Positions 12,199 through 24,372 of a stretch of DNA of 64,000 nt are shown piece by piece. The notes beneath the pieces were generated by a model. The model was given only the letters and a program-made list of their open reading frames with translations, searched no databases and was not told where the DNA came from. Origin of the DNA: Hyperoplus lanceolatus (Eukaryota > Chordata > Actinopteri > Uranoscopiformes > Ammodytidae); NCBI GenBank assembly GCA_026929865.2, contig CM049408.1:19728501-19792500 (forward strand), given 5' to 3'. How positions within the stretch are numbered: the first letter of the stretch is position 1; each line of letters opens with the position of its first letter. The translations under genes and the position numbers were made by a program.

Positions 12199-15100
12199 AG
12201 AGGACCTATTATGCTACTTTTCTGGTCTTAATTTCTTGTTTTACACTTCTATAGAGCAACCTGACACGAATCACATCACAAAAAACTATGTAGATTTTCG
12301 GGAAGCTCTTTCTCTTATTTTGGCGATCCAGCACATCCTGTCAACACTTGAGTGTGTGTGCTTCGGCTCCCTCCGCCTGCGCTTCGGCGATCTCCGCTCC
12401 CCTCCCCCCCCTCCTGCAAACCCCACTCCGTTGTGATTGGTTACCTTCCTTCCGGAACACTTTCAGTGGCGGGAAGCGCGAGCATGGACCTATAAGGAGA
12501 AGGGTCTAGATGCAGCCGCTTCCGCCTACCAGTGCAGCTCGGCCAAACATGCCAAACACGCCCATATCTGCCAAACACGCCCATATCGGCCAAAAACGCC
12601 TACAGCTTGTTGCTATGGTTGCTCTCATGCTCTGCACTAAGCTGTGTGACGTTATTCCTGTTCCGTTCTGTTGGTTAATATCGCGCTAGCCAGCTAGCTG
12701 CTCTTGCTGCCGTCAATGTTGAGACCATTTCACCAGCAAAATGTTTAAAACAGGACATTACAGCACAGTTAAAAACAAGAGAATCAGCATCCGCTACATT
12801 AAACATGAATACTAAGTGCTCATAGTACAGGAGTTACGTCTCCAGCGAGAGTATGGATTACAACAGTCAGCTGGGACTGAAACAGACACCCCTGCTCTTC
12901 TATATCAGGTAAGTCAATACAAATGTTTTATTCGCCTACTTCGTTACCTAATGTTATGTTTGTGTTATTCAAAGGATGTTGTTGGTTAGAAAATAGCTTA
13001 ACGTTACAGACCAAATAGCTTCTTTATAAGTCTTATCTGAATGATAATTAGTATATGATAAAAATGATTAACATGTGTTTGTTTGTATATATTAAATTAG
13101 ACTGGCATCTGGTCAGCATATAAGGTAACAGGTTAAGTGTCACTGTTAACATTATTTTGGTGGCAATGTATAATTTATTTGACTATGTTAATTAATGACT
13201 AACATGATTTTTATGTGATGTTCTTTTGTGAATAGATTTGCAAGCTACGAACACCTGATGACATTTCGGAGCCTTGCATCAACAAAATGGTCTGGTCTCC
13301 ATAGCCAAATCAGCTGCCTAAAGAAATTAAGACCTGCACGTCCTTCAATGGTGCTTTGTTGGTAGTTACATACGTTATAATACATAAACAAGATGTTATT
13401 GTATTTGTGTAGACTTAAAGGCTAAACTAGCGACTCGGTCCCCTCAAATACATCAGTATAATTAAGTGACTGTTTTTCTCTATTTTTAGGTGCACATGAA
13501 CTTTGTACAACATTTTGTCAAAATCAATGAATATCTCCTCACAATATGCTACCTGTCCGTACTGTCTGAGCGTGAACAACATCTGATGTTGATACACAGC
13601 CTACATGCTGTGTTTTCGCACATCATTCTTTTTAGTTTTAGTTTTATGTTTCTGTGTACCTTGTGTTAATGTGTATGCTTTACTGCACTGCTGTGTGTCG
13701 GCCATGACCCTCTTGAAAAATACCTTTCAGTCAGAAGAAATGGATTAAGGGCAGTTATATTTGTTTGATTGCAATGAGCCTCATGAGAGACTCTGCTTCT
13801 GTTCCACATAGCGAGTCTCAGAGCTATACATTTGAACATATTTAGTGGGCTTTTTCAAAAAGCTCCAGCTCTTCCATACGTGCAGTAATCACAATTAAAC
13901 AGTACTTGCTGGGTTGCCAAGGTGGTTGTCTGCAGGTTTGGGGGCTGCCTTTATTTAATATATTGTGTATTTTCTGATAACGAAGGTTTTTTTGTCCCAG
14001 AGAGCCTGCAATTCATATCAAATCAAAGATGTCACTGACCAATGGGTCTGCCATATTCAGTGTCAAAAACTTCTTGTCTGTTTTTGCTACACGTTACACC
14101 TGCTGTGGAAATGGACCAATTAAAAGAAGCTTTAGTGTCAAAAAGGTTCATTTAGTCTAACTTGGTAAATTAACTTGTATGTTCATGTAAATAAACAGAC
14201 TAGTATTCATTTGTTTGTACCTTGACATGTTTCGACTACTTCCTGCTGGCTTCTTCAGAAGCGTCAGCTGTTGCTATGACACTCGTTGTGTCAGCTGATG
14301 TTAAAGACTGCAGAAGTAGTCGAAACATGTCAAGGACAAACAAATGATACTAGCTGTTTACATGAACATACAAGTTAAGCTTCAGTGTCAATTAACCGTA
14401 AACCTTTGGGGTGGAAAAAGAGCGGAAGTGTGAGCCTTAACTTGGTCAGTGACATCTTTGATTTGATAGGATTCTCAGGCTCTCTGGGACAGAAAAAAAC
14501 GTGTTATTTTAAACTAAGAAATATTAAATAAAACGCAGCCCCCTGAACATACGGCCAACAACCTTGGCCACCCAAAAGATGATTGCATGTAGGGAAGAGC
14601 TGATGTTTGAAATGTCCACTCAAGATTTTCAGATGAATGACTGAAGAACGATACTCTGATGAGGACATATTGCCATGTGCATTTGATGATTTCCCACAAA
14701 GTGCAATGTTTCAACATATTTTAAAACAAAATTCATTTTCATATCATTGTTGAGAAAATATATTCATAATTGTTTTGGCTGTAAATAAACTATTTGAATA
14801 TTTTTGTCATTGAAGTCCATCATTTAAGAACCTGGGAAAGTGTCTGACTACACAACAACAAAAGCAGAACAGTTCATGAAAATAATATATTTTTTAAGAT
14901 ACTTAGACGTTTACAAAAAAAGGCATTATGCACATACAATCAGTATGGAAATGCTTTAATTGTCTTTTTTTGATATGTCTGATATAAAATTTAATCAAAC
15001 AATTGCATAGAAAACCGACGTGATAATGTTAAGTCTAGCAGTAATCATACATGCTCACAGTTTCAATAAGCACTACTCATAGACTTTAAAAGAGGGGTAC

Positions 15101-15875
15101 TACAACTCTAATAGGGATGTAAAGGAACACTAGAGCAGAGGTGTATACTCCTGCTCTGTCCGCACTCGAGGACTGCTGCGCGAGACTCTGCCGCCTGTCA
15201 GTGCTCTAGGAAGGGGAGAGCAGGAGCACCCCTGATCGTTGATTAGAGTAAAGAGCATACTTGAGCGAAAAAGTCACCAATAACACCAGAAAAAGTAGCT
15301 AGATTTGTCTCTGGTCGCTTTTTGAAGAAAACGGCCAGAGGTGTCTGAAAAGCGGTAAAAAGCGACAACATCGCTAAGTAAGCAACAATGGGACTGAAAC
15401 AATGGGACTGAGCTCGGGCTTGAATTAGTTCTGTAGCAATACCATGCCACGAGCTGTAGGCGTTTTTGGCCGATATGGGCGTGTTTGGCAGATATGGGCG
15501 TGTTTGGCATGTTTGGCCGAGCTGCACTGGTAGACGACAGCGGCTGCATCTAGACCATGTAGCCTATAAGGGCGCGAGGCAGACGCGAACAGGGAAGTGA
15601 CAGCATTACCATACATGGAAACATCCGCGTGGAGACGTCACAAAGTTTTATGCGACGTCACAAATTATGAAAGGGTAGACCACTTTGAAAACGTGACTTC
15701 TCGACTGGCTAGAATAGTGTTTAGTGCTCTGCACAGACACCCCAGACGGTCAGCAGGGAATATGTCGAAATGCATGTAAGTCATTATTTGATAATTTAGT
15801 ATGGTTAAGCATGACTATGAATCATCATAACAACGTTTATAGGTCATAAAAGTCAAAAAGCATCATAGGTCCTCT
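12199..15875. mobile_element. 3.7-kb TTAA-flanked inverted-repeat element
   Basis: The ends are AGAGGACCTATTATGC on the left and its reverse complement, with one mismatch, on the right. TTAA flanks both sides (12195-12198 and 15876-15879). TTAA duplication is typical of piggyBac-type and some other DNA transposons; the family is inferred. Subterminal inverted arms of about 105 bp (about 12503-12607 and 15451-15555) carry the repeated motif CCAAACACGCCCATAT. No transposase ORF is visible, so it is non-autonomous or a scaffold for nested insertions. It fills nearly all the space between the converging KLHDC1 and CYS1 genes. Confidence 0.7.
13770..14725. repeat. Large imperfect hairpin inside the TTAA element
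   Basis: Sequence either side of a centre near 14280 is reverse-complementary over several hundred bases. Examples are CTTGACATGTTTCGACTACTTC (about 14221-14243) against about 14309-14334, GTCCCAGAGAGCCTG (about 13996) against about 14480-14495, and the GGGGGCTGC block (about 13940) against about 14537. Identity drops outward. This is a probable nested foldback or MITE. Confidence 0.75.
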
Positions 15876-15940
15876 TTAAGTAATCTAAGCAACACTCACA
15901 AAAACTTAACATGAGATCAGAATTAAAGCAATAGCATAAT

Positions 15941-15946
15941 TTTATT
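15941..15946 (-). terminator. cys1: Poly(A) signal of CYS1
   Basis: TTTATT on plus is AATAAA on minus. It lies about 890 bases beyond the CYS1 stop codon. It defines a 3'UTR of roughly 0.9 kb (16837 down to about 15925) that ends only about 50-70 bases from the inserted element. Confidence 0.6.
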
Positions 15947-16837
15947 TGCAATATAAAATGAAATTACAAAACCCTTCCACTACATTTCTGTTAGAAATTC
16001 ACCTTTTGTTGAAACAGTTTTCACATAAATGCTCCAAGTTCAGGCTCATGCACACAACTACTTTGTCCCACCACTAAGTGGCAGCAGGCCTTTATGCTTG
16101 AATGTAGCTGAAACACAGCTGGATCCAACTGAGCTTACCACACATTCCTCCTTTCATAAGGGTGGAGAAGTGTGCAGGAACTGTGGTCAGGAAGGAAACC
16201 TTAAACTAACAATTCCAGCTCAAACCTCTGCAGGGCTGCTACTTATGGAAACTGTACCCTTTGCACGGCACTGAATGCTGAGAACTACAAATGGAAATTG
16301 TTAGATTTGCATTTAATGGCCCCAAATATGTGCCTTTAATGCAAGATTTCAGCTAGACTGCTGAGATTCAGCATACCATGGACAGGTCTGGTTTCTCTCC
16401 TTTACTTATTAACAGACAAGTTAAATTAAAGTAATAGGTAACAAGTAAGTATGTGTGTGTGTGCTCTGTGGGAGCCTTGAGGGGGGTGACAGTGACACCA
16501 TTTCGCTGCAGATAACAAGCCAAGTAGGCATCTGTCAGTTCACAGACCTGGACTGTGAGGAAAACCTCCTGGCATCTGATCAAGTTGCTGTTATATCGTT
16601 GCAATTACCCTGCGTCATGAAGTTAAATAACACTTGGGTGAATGCAAAGGCCTGGAGTGCAGCAGTTTCAGTGAAAAAAATAAATGTATCCAGAAAAACC
16701 TGCTTAAATACAGCAAGTGTAGCCTTCCCTAGCAGCAGGAACTTGTCAAATTAAACCCTGGTTCTCTTTCCGTTTAAAAAAACCTCTCCTGCAAACTGCT
16801 GGAGCCTATCCCATGTAGACAGCTGAGGGCTGAGGGG

Positions 16838-18073
16838 TCAACTAAACTCTCTCTCGATGGTGTCCATCAGCTCTTCTTCTGATCCATCGTACAGGATGAC
16901 TGGCATGGTGAGAGAAGAGACTTGACAGCTGCCAAAGGTCCTGAGGACAGTGGAGAAACATGTCAAACAAGAAACAAGTCGTTGAATAAATCCACTCAAA
17001 GTTACATGAAACGATAACCTTATTATTTTCTAATTATTATTATGCACAAAGGGGCCATTTTATTGAATAGGCACAGTGTTATGAAATATACAGTAGTCAG
17101 CAAGATACAGGGCCTAGCCTACTTTTTTTTTAGTTGTGCTCCCTGTTTTCACACTCACCTCCGACAAAGCAGCAACAACAGACGCCTGTTTGTTTCTGTC
17201 CTGCTTGCAGACGTCTGACTAATCTGATCTGCCCGGGGAATAATGCCTTTGGTATTTCGATCTCTCTAAGGATAATTTGATCTGGCTCTCCTAGTATTTT
17301 ACTACTCCACTGAGCTCGGGAATCAATTATATATGAGAGTTGCCTACTTACGATTGTATTTCTGATGCGGGGACATCTTCCAACAAAGCCCCTCTTGTCA
17401 AAAAGCCCTGTGAGGAGGACTGACACAGACCAGAGAAGAAAGAAAGGATGTCACAACTTTCGAGGCCCATTGTAACATTGAATTCTTAAAACAGTTTTAA
17501 TGCCTACATTTCCAAATAAACTGAGTTAAGAAACAATCAAAGACATCATGCATTAGGTCTATACAATAATAGGCTAATAATCAGTAAATACAAATCCTGT
17601 GTCTTTACACTGTGCTGACTGGGGCACGCAGGTGTGTGTTTTTTTGAGTGCGTAAAAGCATCATTGCTCCTCTTGTTTACATCTCTTGATCCACAGTTAG
17701 AGCCACGTGGCTCCTCTGAGCTGAAGTCCTCATTGTCCCCCTGTCTTAAATGACACAGTCCGTATGTTTTGGACCTGATGACAGTCTTCTTTGGGGGACT
17801 TTTCTTCGCCCTCCCTCGCTCATCGTAATCCGCAAGAACTGTGTCCAGCTCTGGGTCGACGTCGTCGTCTTCCCTGGAACAGTCAGAGTCGTGCCCCTCA
17901 CTGTGGCAGTCCGGCTGCGCACGGTTGCGCAAAATGGCATGGATTTTGAGAGGCTTGAACGAACGGCTGTCCTGCTTGGGTGAAGTGCCATTGGCAGCTG
18001 TCTTTTTGGTCACGTTCACCTCGCTGAGACACGCAGGTGCAACTTTCTTCCCCCGGCTTGTACCACTGCCCAT
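16838..18073 (-). CDS. cys1: CYS1, cystin-1, lipid-anchored ciliary protein (3 exons)
   Basis: Cystin-1 is a small myristoylated protein of the primary cilium, mutated in the mouse cpk cystic kidney model. Exons: 17681-18073 (donor GTAAAC), 17352-17407 (donor GTAAGT), 16838-16940. They total 552 nt (183 aa plus stop; human about 158 aa). The start MGSGTSR matches cystin's MGSGSSR and gives Gly2 for N-myristoylation. The C-terminus PVILYDGSEEELMDTIEREF closely follows cystin's conserved SYDHSEEGLMASIEREYC end. The middle is low-complexity and diverged (acidic DSDCSREDDDVDPELD, then basic RAKKSPPKK). I see no AxEGG motif, the ciliary-targeting signal described in mammalian cystin. The third exon has two in-frame acceptors 12 nt apart (see findings). 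The exon 1 donor was chosen because it keeps phase. Confidence 0.85.
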
Positions 18074-19060
18074 GACCTGTCCGTCCGTCCGTCTTTATGG
18101 TTTCTAAAAAAAATCCAAAGTCCTCTCCAAGCTCACATAGTTGACCATTAACCAACAAATACTTGATCCTTCTTGGTGGTGTTTGAGGTCAGTTTTCAGT
18201 TAGGTTTACTGGGTCAGTTTTTGGTTAAAGATTAGCTCCAAAGCCCATTTTTTTTTTTACCGATCTGCAGAAGCACTGCTGATGTGATCGCATATTCCAT
18301 GTGCGCAGACCCGCTGCTTGTAAACTTTGTGACTCCACATCAGGATGAGAAGCAGGGTATCCGTTACATAACACCAGTTTGGCTCGGGACCCCAGGGAGA
18401 AAACTCCGCCTTCTTCTAGAGGGGAACACACACCCTTTATGTTTCCATTACTGGACAGACATAACTTCCACTTACTACATTATAAAATCTCCCTGAATTT
18501 TCTTATTCGTCATAGTAAAACAACTAAAAATCTTATTAAAGACCGAAAAAAGAATACCTTCTGTATTTAGATGTCCAATCCCTGAATTGAGAAGGGATTG
18601 GCGGATTACATAAGGACAGTAGCCTATGACCATGAAAAGGCTAACGGGCCAATTAGTTAGATTTATCTGCATCACAACAGCAACAATGACCAGCCTTTTA
18701 CTCGTCTGTGTTCAGCTAATAGCTTTTATTGAAGCAACAGAGGTCAGGAGTGAGTGAGTTCCTGTCTGCCCGCCTGCCCGGTCCAGGAGGCCCCCAGCTC
18801 CACTAGCCCCTCTGGTGACTGATTAAGACTGGAGCAATGAGAAAAAAAAGAGAGAGAGAGGGCATTCCTTTCCAACAGCCTGTGCTTCCAGGAGATTCCT
18901 CACTTAGCTTTTGTTTGGTCCACTTGCACATACAAAAGACACAGCAGGAGCATCTCTCTGCCATAGCTGTCCAACAAGGACCCGGGGTTCACACGAGGGA
19001 AGAAGTTGTTTGCTGTCTTTCATTAAGAGCCCCTCTCTCTCTCCCTCTCTTTTGCCTTGG

Positions 19061-19061
<1 letters not shown>

Positions 19062-19145
<84 letters not shown>

Positions 19146-19158
19146 GGTGTGTGTGTGT
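19062..19158. repeat. (TG)n microsatellite
   Basis: A nearly pure TG run, with one TTGG interruption near 19144. It generates spurious Cys-Val and His-Thr open frames on both strands. Confidence 0.98.
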
Positions 19159-20444
19159 CAGACAGCTGTGCAACCTGTTCTCTCTGGAGGATGACCAAGT
19201 CAAAGACACCTGCTGTTTAAGCAACTGGCATTTTCCAAACTGTGAATGTAGGGAGGAAGTAGGGTTGGGGAAAAAAACATGTACGATGCTTGGGTAATAC
19301 TGTCACTATTGTTCCATCATTTAAAATGTAACTCTGTGACTTTTCTGTTTTCTCAGTATGTGTTCATTAGACCGACAATGAAAGGCACAGTGTGAATTCT
19401 GATTATAACTTTTCCTTTTATATATGAAAAGCCTACCACTCACTAACCAGTCTCTCTCCATTTCAGTGATGCCGTGTAAAGATGTGATCCTCTTTTCTTT
19501 TGATTGCCTTATAGGGAAAGAGCTTCAGCGCAAACCTGGAACATCTACTGGTTGTGCAATACTTGCATAAGTGTATACAACAGTAGTTTTTGCCTCTCCA
19601 AAAGTCCATTACGTTGTTAACATCTACTTAAGAGACTGTAAAAGTTTTAATTTGAAAGTGTAACCAAAAGTAGAAGTAAACATACAGGCTTACTTTCTTC
19701 CTCTGTTTCTCAGGGAGCCTTGTTTGCGTTTTTGTTGTTGTTTCCAAACCCCATTTTTGTTATTCTCTGCCTGCACCAGCATGTCATTATAAGTGCAGTC
19801 GGCCACATCTGGAGAAGAACTCAACAGCTTCCAGACGAGGGGGAGGATTTGCCGCAAGACGCAGGCCACAGCCCATCTCGCTACATAACTGTGGCTTCTC
19901 TGAGATTCAGCAATACTTCTCCGCCCATTGACGGAAAAACTTGAGTCTTTGTAATTCTCTTCACTCGCGGCTTTGTTTATGAAATCCTCAAAAGCTACAT
20001 GAATTTAAATAATTTTGGAGGCCATTTTTCCACTCAAACCGTTTGTTCCCTCCAACCAGCAGGGAAGTGCGTGTGAGAAAATGTTTTATTGCAATGAGTC
20101 AACTGCTCCATTTGAACATCAACAAATTAAACTGTTGCTGTCACGTTTGACTCGAAGAAAACATTTCTGCCACATGTTTGGCAAAGTCAAATCTCAAGAG
20201 AGTGTTTAACAAGGCAGCTGCCTGCTGATAGGCATTCCAGTTAAACTGTCTGGGCCTCTTACCCCGCCAGGTACACAAACATGAACATGACAGGGTCAAG
20301 AGGAACTAGACACACTGCATACAAACTGCATCCTATGGTCTGCAGAGTCTCCTGTTTGACTTTAAATATTTCAAAACATTTCTAAACATCATTCAGCTTC
20401 ACTCAGACCCAACCTTAGAACTGCAAGGAGCATTCTTCCAAAGG

Positions 20445-20574
<130 letters not shown>

Positions 20575-22273
20575 GCATGAATTACAGGCCTAGACAGTGT
20601 AGCAGGGAACTTAGATTGAAATATAACCATATGTGTAAATGTATTAGTATACATACATACAGTACATCTGTTTAACCCATGAATTATTTGGCTATAATCA
20701 TAATTAAACTGCTGCACACTAGTTGCATCACTTAAAACAAACATTATATAGTCATAGACTTGTTTGTTGGTGGGTGGGTTGCTGGGGTGTGGTATGGAGG
20801 GTATATCTCATGTGACATCAAACTGCCCCTTTTTGCATGATCTTCTCATAAAAAACTTGATGTAACCTACTAAAAGTATTTTGAATCTACATATTGTACT
20901 GTACATGGGAGATTTACAACAAAAGAAGACACCAAAGCTTCTCGTTCGCAGTCAGACAGAATACCCATTGAGACACTGCACAGACATAATCAACTGAACA
21001 GATGAGCAGAGCTTCGACTGAGGGATATTGTAACTCTGACACCATGATATAGGGTTGTCAGGGGCAACAGTCGGTGTGGCCAAGAGAAGTTTAACTGTAG
21101 TGAAAGAGCCAGGGGCAGACCCGTTTATCTAAGAGCTATCCCTCTTAATCTGCTAGATTACTAAATGTAAATTAAGGCTTTTGCTGTTGCCCTGACGTGG
21201 AAAGTACGTCACAGAGATGAACTTATGACCTCTGGACGAGGTTTGTGGGAAACCTTTTTCAGTGCTCACGGCAAACCTTTTACTCTTAGTCAACACATTG
21301 ATAATGACGTACCTAGTATATTTCTCACATACAGCTTGCTGTAGATATGAGACATTAACCATTTCTTCTGGCCTCATGCTTTGGTTGATGTTGCCGTAGC
21401 AGCACATGGTGAAATGAGTAGAACCAGCAGATGGAGCCAGCGTCCAACTCAAACAAACAATATCTCCCCTATTAATTCCTGTCTGGACGGAGACTGAAGC
21501 TTAGACAATGGTAGCTTGCACTGTCTCTGCAAGAATAACTTTGCCTTCCAGGTGTAATATTTGAGGAGGGCTCTGCTAAGCTCACTTGGGGGCCATGCAA
21601 CTTAAATAAAAAGTGGGAAAACTGTTAACAAAGGGCTTGTATATGTTCTGTTTGGGCAGGACTTGCAATCAATACAATTTATACAATGCGAAGACAAAAA
21701 CCAAAGCTATTTACGCAAAATTTAAGGGAAACTATGTTACTTCTGCTGAATGGCAGCCATTGTGGCCAAAGGAACAGGAAAAATGAAAAAGAGCAGTGTA
21801 ATACAGTAGTAACTCAAGTAAAGAGGAATCGTAGTACAGTCAGTGATCTGACTCAGTCATGCTTGTTACAACAGTATTCATCAGTATTTACATTTAAGTT
21901 TGCTATTTTGCCAATTTTTCAGTGGAAAATTGGTATTTTCCGTTTTTTTAAATTTACAGTGTCACTTTAAAGCCACTTGGAGGCAGCGGAAACAAGCTGT
22001 AAACGCAACATTGACATATCAACTGCTGATCTTATTTCAGCAATTGTGAGTTGGTTTGCAAAACAGGTATACAAATATATATGTGCACAAGCACTGAAAA
22101 AATTAGTTTTTCATAATATATACCCTTTAAATTGACACGGTGACAGCTGTTTTTTTACACATCATTTGAGGCATTGTCAATATACAAAATGTACACTTTA
22201 GTCGCTTTAAGATAAAATAAATAAAAAAATTAGCACCCATACAAATACCTGTCTGGAGATTAACTAACAGTAT

Positions 22274-22370
22274 ACAGTCCCCTCCAAAAGTATTGGAACA
22301 GTGAGGCCAATTCCTTTATTTTTGCTGTAGACTGGAAACATTTGGGTTTGACACCAAAAGAACTCTCTGT
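22274..22370 (+). mobile_element. Tc1/mariner-like terminal fragment
   Basis: CAGTCCCCTCCAAAAGTATT, followed by GGAACAGTGAGGCCAA and an ACATTTGGGTTTGACA stretch, is recognisable as the end of a common fish Tc1-like transposon family. Only this end is visible, with no transposase ORF or partner end nearby. The family call is from memory of such repeats. Confidence 0.55.
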
Positions 22371-23154
22371 GTGACCACACTTTTCTGTCAAAGGGCCATG
22401 CAATCAACAAAAAACTATTACCACCTCTCACAGGCACTCAAAAGCACTCAGTACCAGCATCTGCTCACTTCTTAATTACTTACTAGGTTAGAGGCTTCAT
22501 TTGGAGAAGAACTCACAGCTATCAGTCCTTCCATTATACCTGGCGTGTTTGTCAACATCCTAATGTCCTAATGTTGGAATGGCATGTTCAGTTCAATTCT
22601 ATTTAATTCACCTCTTCTTTACCTCCATGCTTCATATTTATATGTATATACTGTTTTGCATGTATTGTTTATGCATCACTGTATACAACAATATCCACTG
22701 TAAACTTTTGACCTCAACGTGTATCCTGGTTACTGTTCCAGCTCAGTTTCCACATTTTCTCCCAGGCTAGTGCTAACCTGGTTCTGCCTCCACAACACAT
22801 GGTTTGAAATAGCTTTTCTTTGTTTAACACATTTATTTTCCCTCCCCCAAGCTATACAAGATTCCTCCTCTGGCAGACAGTGTGTCATGTTGATTAGAGT
22901 ATGGTGCTGTGAAGCATTGGCTCAGTCAATCCTGGCTTCAATGTTGAAGTGGAAAGAATGCACAAAAGGTAAATCCGTAGTCAGGGGCGGCCTTAACGAT
23001 CTGGGGGTCCGTTTCAAGACCTAGTGTGAGGCCCCCCACTTATTTTTTTAATTATTTATTTAATAAACTATTCTTGTGCATGGGCCACTGGGTGCAGACT
23101 CTTAAAGCCCTAACTATCCAGTCAGGTACACTGACTTTTCCGCACAGATACTCT

Positions 23155-23664
23155 TCATCGAGTCCTCACTATGACCAAAAAAGTGGATCACATTAGCCCA
23201 GTTCTGAGGTCTTTACACTGGCTCCCTGTCACTCAGAGAATTGATTTCAATGTTGGTTTATAGGGCTTTCAATGGTTTAGGGCCAAAATACATTGCTGAT
23301 ATGCTGATACGTTATGGGCCGTCCAGAGCCCTTAGGTCGTCTGGGACAGGTCTACTTACAGTCCCCAGAGTTATGACTAAACAAGGAGAAGCAGCTTTTA
23401 GTTTTTATGTACCAAATATCTGGAACAAACTCCCAGAAAACTTGAGGTCTGCTGCAACTCTCAGTTCTTTTAAATCGAATCTGAAGACTTTTCTGTTTCC
23501 ATTTTAACCTGCAATTTTTATAACATTTACCTCTTTTCATTCGCTTTTAAATGTTTTCTGATGTGTTTTATGTATTCTAATCTTGCCCCTGTAAAGCACT
23601 TTGAATGGCCTTGTGTATGAATTGTGCTATATAAATAAACTTGCCTTGCCTTGCCTTGCCATGC
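23155..23664 (+). mobile_element. 5'-truncated L2-like LINE (3' end)
   Basis: The translation holds the last part of an L2/Maui-type reverse transcriptase ORF (LVYRAFNGLGPKYIADML, FSFYVPNIWNKLPENLRSAA), with its stop near 23507. A 3'UTR follows and ends in a short TTGCC repeat (23641-23664). Terminal short tandem repeats are a hallmark of L2/CR1 elements. The rest of the LINE is missing, as expected for a 5'-truncated insertion. Confidence 0.85.
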
Positions 23665-23703
23665 CTTCATACAGTTAATGGTAAAAACATATTAAGGAAG
23701 TCA

Positions 23704-24180
23704 GTGTTTCCCACAGGATTTTGGTATACTGTGGGAGGGACCCTGGTCCTTGTTGTCCCCGGAAGAACATTTGGGCCTTTAAAATTAAAATGCATCAATC
23801 TGGTAGCCTGGCATTCCCACTGCCACTAGGTGCTGGCAAATTAAATTTGCTGCGGGTGTTGGTCTGGACACGCTCCGTTGAAGCTTTATCAAGAAAGCCA
23901 GAAATCTGGCTATGGTTTCAATTGGTTCTATCTAATATGGGCGCGCCAGAGCCCCTTATATGGTACTCTGGGGAGGACGTAACCGGATGACGACAGTGAC
24001 GTGCTTGCGACGTCGAAGCCGTGATAGTAAACGCTGCGCTTGCGCGGGACATAATGTCTCCATAACAGCAGGCGGCGCTGATCTGTATTGTGGCCCAAAA
24101 AAATTCAGAAGCCGGAAATGATGGGACAGCTGTCTAGTCCATAAACATAGATAGAAATACGTATTTATATTTATGGACCA
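23704..24180. repeat. Composite diverged repeat region
   Basis: It begins with CAGTGTTTCCCACAGGATTT, similar to ends of fish hAT-like repeats. The block CCCCGGAAGA...AAATGCATCAATCTGGT is clearly related to a block at about 28880-28935 inside the hAT-type element. It continues into a CpG-rich stretch (23940-24050). Boundaries are uncertain. Confidence 0.5.
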
Positions 24181-24289
24181 TAAAGAGCACCATTTTACGG
24201 AGCCCCTAAAGGGACATGGAAGGGAAAAAAATGTTGGTTGAAAAAAAATAAAAAAGATGAAAAAAGATGAAAAAAAAGAAAGGATATTC

Positions 24290-24372
24290 TTTTGAGAGAT
24301 CTCGCAAAAACTTTGCGAGATCTCGCAAAAAACTTTGCGTTATAATGCAAAACTCTTTGCGAGATAACGCAA
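24290..24372. repeat. Short GCGAGATCTCGC-type tandem repeat
   Basis: Units such as CTTTGCGAGATCTCGCAAAA recur about four times with variation (GCGTTATAATGCAA, GCGAGATAACGCAA). Each unit is itself nearly palindromic. A purine-rich AAAAAGATGA run precedes it. It looks like part of a dispersed fish repeat. Confidence 0.65.

Noticed and set aside
12152..12640. Two adjoining plus-strand open frames after KLHDC1
   Set aside because: They lie across the end of the TTAA-flanked inverted-repeat element. The same sequence recurs inverted at 15.45-15.56 kb, with no protein homology.
18904..19297. Open frames of about 100-130 aa around 19.0-19.2 kb
   Set aside because: They are Cys-Val or His-Thr translations of the TG microsatellite.
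22719..23024. Plus-strand 101-aa open frame before the truncated LINE
   Set aside because: No recognisable domain; its end overlaps a CAGGGGCGGCC repeat-like fragment near 22983.
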